The notes beneath the pieces were generated by a model. It made no database searches. It was not told the origin of the DNA and was given only the letters and a program-made list of their open reading frames with translations. From Bacteroidaceae bacterium (GTDB lineage Bacteria; Bacteroidota; Bacteroidia; Bacteroidales; Bacteroidaceae), in contig JAGCDQ010000005.1 in assembly GCA_017651245.1 (NCBI GenBank), positions 1 through 64,000 of the forward strand: a stretch of DNA of 64,000 bases. The letters are read 5' to 3'. Made by a program: the position numbers and the translations under genes. Below, one piece after another: positions 62,701 through 64,000 of the stretch (positions are counted from its first letter, which is position 1; each line of letters opens with the position of its first letter).

Positions 62701-63326
62701 ACGCACAAATCTACGCTAAGACCCAATCAGACGAAGCATTCTCATACATTAAGGCTCAGGCTGGTCTCAAGGGCACTGATAATAGCTTCAATGACGTCGT
62801 AAGAGGATATGAAGTAATGGATGAAGAGGCTGATCCAAAGGAATATTATGCAACAATGGTTACAGTTCTTGCACCTGAAGGCGAAGGTCATGACGATGTG
62901 AAGTATCCATATGTTACTGATCAGGATGGATGGACAAACGTTGATCCTAATGCAGAAGACAGAGCTCCATTCGACAAGATCATCAACGGTGCCTACTATC
63001 CAAACTCTCTCTATGGTATCAAGCAGTGGTTCTTGAACTCTCCTGCAAAGGTGACAAACACTGTTGAAATCGAAGTGAAGAGCGGTGAGACTCTCAGACT
63101 CGGTCTCCGCAAGCCAACTTCAGCTTCGAATGACTGCCTTACTTTCGATGACTTCAAGATTGAGTATCTCTCTGGTGACACCTTCAAGGATATTCTTACC
63201 GGCATCGAAGATGTAACAATCGAGAAGCCTGTACAGAATGTTCTCTACAACACTGCCGGTCAGATTGTTGACAGCTCTTACAAGGGCATCGTAATCGACA
63301 GCAACGGTAAGAAGTACATTCAGTAA
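59766..63326 (+). CDS. Large secreted modular protein (1186 aa)
   Basis: Signal peptide (YTLLLSLVASVAAWAQ) and a long ectodomain. Sandwich-like modules are seen at about 30-300, 550-670 (HAANFNSGSMKVCQNVLGLP) and 870-1140 (SMLLNPSFDKRLVDGAWVEN, ending TLRLGLRKPTSASNDCLTF). Helical Glu/Lys/Ala segments join them, as in the 1388-aa protein at 38118. The tail is VLYNTAGQIVDSSYKGIVID, a secretion-type end. No enzyme motif is visible; glycan binding at the surface is the likely role. It is followed by a terminator and the phased array copy B. Confidence 0.8.
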   Translation: MRKIYTLLLSLVASVAAWAQSSPDPSTWNVGDNVIADLGMGDYDPTQVWSCKAKESASSKTPGDFGTYWKGKGQLLFSDYQDATGSLHSGNADLMQTGIGFYGDGSIAKEADPVNIYQIVKLPAGWYTIRVQSCFRDVGGQAGAPYGSWKKYKEDWTPYPKMAWAYVDVYASQADAEDDAKKPVQVFEKDVRHIGDSEQEDERLATSLDESWRDDETYTINTTEYDEFFGENVDVSYTFAYPRSMVGATYYFKAGKYWNEFDVLLEKEAYVRIGIRKLYNNAEDWLTMSEWQVIYNGNPEEDEEVSADYAQTQLDKEVEGINTMKEKLQTKDFEGIHNDFNNSVAAYLEDIIMEAQSEFGDATTADERQAIIDQMKALNLQNDADYESFGNLSFLLEKSKSLLAMTNYPGKTTFQTAYDKIYKNVRKASFDETNLPGEFVQKCYDELVDARGAYLDTQEKDENGAKDFSAVINFPWFVQDKYAPTKKEDGTWSLDEETWLDAVGSGSDTYANKKGERTDIAKGVEIIDNSTTVKNKWFEDKDMDGKNNAITLEYIDNGLMAVHDGWHAANFNSGSMKVCQNVLGLPKGYYSLKALIRKSGGGTGNYHNIFMQSVSGEVKSSPVVASQEDNVWQEVSTGIILVKEGDRELLIGGQSDQLALYTGFRLLFYGTDPPIENLIKEEIAEIQESATALTFEGDKKYVNEQIAKCDLSALNLETFETYRGYVDDARQYITAALKEYQNQKAADTYAQILTDNGSVDGVAEIIEKPMGAADELGKAEADTYKDIDGVNKLAEKYGEYIKVYAEAADFAKNDAGLKTTLDEQKAYLSSNVATTSRLDSYMSHLATPININKMEDLNAANATAAAPADLTSMLLNPSFDKRLVDGAWVENDCEWQRGYADGWHGMDINTYDQTMQLSRNCCELWNSGTGEFYQEIVGMPAGKYRISCLAVYRDEDITEESVATFEAAGNEKNWEGHNNAQIYAKTQSDEAFSYIKAQAGLKGTDNSFNDVVRGYEVMDEEADPKEYYATMVTVLAPEGEGHDDVKYPYVTDQDGWTNVDPNAEDRAPFDKIINGAYYPNSLYGIKQWFLNSPAKVTNTVEIEVKSGETLRLGLRKPTSASNDCLTFDDFKIEYLSGDTFKDILTGIEDVTIEKPVQNVLYNTAGQIVDSSYKGIVIDSNGKKYIQ

Positions 63327-63357
63327 GTAAAATAGACTAACATAACTATTCTCAATC

Positions 63358-63390
63358 GGGGGATGCGCTACAGGTGCATCCCCCTTTTTT
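63358..63390 (+). terminator. Intrinsic terminator after the 1186-aa gene
   Basis: Perfect 9-bp arms GGGGGATGC (63358-63366) and GCATCCCCC (63376-63384), followed by six T. Confidence 0.9.
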
Positions 63391-63414
63391 GCGGTCTCTA
63401 AGGGCAGCTTAAAA

Positions 63415-63497
63415 AACACTTAAGTATTTCTTTTAAAACACTTAACTGTTTCCCCACAAAACACTTAAGTATTTTTGACAAATCACTTAAGTGTTTT
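63415..63497. repeat. Phased four-site CTTAA array, copy B
   Basis: Cores CTTAAGTATT, CTTAACTGTT, CTTAAGTATT and CTTAAGTGTT start at about 63419, 63441, 63464 and 63486, spacing 22-23-22 bp, the same as copy A at 34386-34472. Unit 1 and 2 are linked in both copies by TTTCTTTTAAA-like sequence. Confidence 0.85.
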
Positions 63498-63614
63498 TTT
63501 CTATTCTTTTAAAAATAAAACCATGATTTGAGGTTTTGTGACATAAGGAGGGGGAAGGAAACACGGAAACAAATATATGTAACCTCTCCGAAAACTCGTC
63601 CAAGGAAATCTCCG

Positions 63615-63622
63615 TAACTTTG
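63615..63622 (+). promoter_or_regulatory. -7 box of the last partial gene
   Basis: TAACTTTG, about 90 bp before the ATG at 63712. No TTTG at the exact -33 distance. Confidence 0.5.
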
Positions 63623-63711
63623 CACATGGAGAAAAGTGACGTCGAATAAGACACTGATTTAACTATCAAAATACAATCTTTTTATAACAAATTTAACTAA
63701 AAACAAAAAAC

Positions 63712-64000
63712 ATGAGAAAAGTTTTACTTTTATTGATTACACTCTTCGTAATCGGGGGAGGTAATTTGTTTGCAAAAACTCTGAACGCAGATTTGAGTAA
63801 ATTGGGTAATGGGCCGTCCTCTACATGGGATGGATTGTCTAATACCATTACATGGACACAGCAGAGTAACAATATGATCTCAAATTTTAACTTCCCAGCA
63901 GGCGATTACAGAGCTTATGAAAAAATCGTAGTTAATGTGTCAGATTTGAACAATGCTATTGGCGTACGAGTTCAGATAAAAGCTAATGGACAAGAAAAAA
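63712..64000 (+). CDS. Secreted protein, N-terminal fragment (carbohydrate-binding-like domain)
   Basis: Only 96 codons are present and the frame is open to the window edge. Signal peptide MRKVLLLLITLFVIGGGNLF, then ADLSKL-like start LNADLSKLGNGPSSTWDGLS, followed by FNFPAGDYRAYEKIVVNV and IGVRVQIKANGQEK. This beta-sandwich start is common in Prevotella secreted glycosidases and binding proteins. The downstream catalytic domain, if any, is outside the window. Confidence 0.8.
   Translation, partial: MRKVLLLLITLFVIGGGNLFAKTLNADLSKLGNGPSSTWDGLSNTITWTQQSNNMISNFNFPAGDYRAYEKIVVNVSDLNNAIGVRVQIKANGQEK

Larger units (their letters stand above)
63391..63711. other. Spacer before the last partial gene
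   Basis: The spacer holds the phased array copy B (63415-63497), AT-rich sequence, a promoter box at 63615-63622 and a leader of about 85 nt. No further gene is visible. Confidence 0.5.

Overview
The window is chromosomal DNA of a gut- or oral-type Bacteroidales bacterium, most likely Prevotellaceae (Prevotella, Segatella or a close relative). Five things point there: a fused MurF-alanine racemase; promoters of the Bacteroidetes form TTTG-N19/20-TAnnTTTG with weak or absent Shine-Dalgarno sequences; a PorZ-like type IX secretion component; family markers such as GSCFA, DUF4954 and DUF5686; and many secreted proteins with Bacteroidetes C-terminal tails.

Layout. 0-2 kb: rimP-nusA-infB (minus), with a hairpin in the rimP leader and a divergent promoter pair. 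2.1-10.7 kb: a plus-strand surface-polysaccharide block with a phosphatase, an LTA-synthase-like transferase, three acyltransferase-3 proteins, a GT14 enzyme and another glycosyltransferase. Short heptamer repeats lie at several of its gene joints. 10.7-11.4 kb: an 11-bp tandem array running into a decayed, frameshifted gene remnant. 11.6-14.7 kb (minus): a GH51 arabinofuranosidase and a lipoprotein with a flavin-reductase-like fold. 14.9-21.5 kb (plus): fumarase, a small unknown, frr, rsgA, a TPR protein and a GH3 enzyme. tRNA-Asn follows at 21.65 kb. 21.8-26 kb (minus): GH43 and GH95. No SusC/SusD pair is present, so the glycosidases do not form a full polysaccharide utilisation locus here. 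26.1-34.1 kb: an acyltransferase, DUF4954, hflX, two glycosyltransferases and a SulP transporter.

34.1-37.9 kb is the clearest accessory segment. It opens with an intergenic array of four CTTAA-centred sites spaced 22-23-22 bp, then an 81-aa and a 451-aa protein I do not recognise. A phage-lysis-like set follows: a protein with an N-terminal lipobox and a C-terminal membrane segment (unimolecular-spanin topology), an HU-like protein with a low-complexity tail, and a T7-lysozyme-type amidase with all zinc and catalytic residues. The same four-site array recurs 29 kb away at 63.4 kb, with identical spacing, upstream of a secreted-protein gene.

38-49.6 kb holds a 1388-aa secreted modular protein, prmC (which carries three in-frame repeat insertions), a PorZ-like protein, a CotH-family protein and three GT2 glycosyltransferases. 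49.6-55.3 kb (minus) is a four-gene string: lipoprotein, GSCFA, murF-alr and a C10 cysteine protease. 55.4-64 kb (plus) has gpmI, a DUF5686 protein, a 1186-aa secreted protein and the start of another secreted protein.

The most distinctive features are the family of short tandem repeats (hexamer AACSWT, heptamer AACYYHA, an 8-mer and an 11-mer) inside and between genes, always in frame when coding; the paired phased four-site arrays; and the spanin/HU/amidase cassette.
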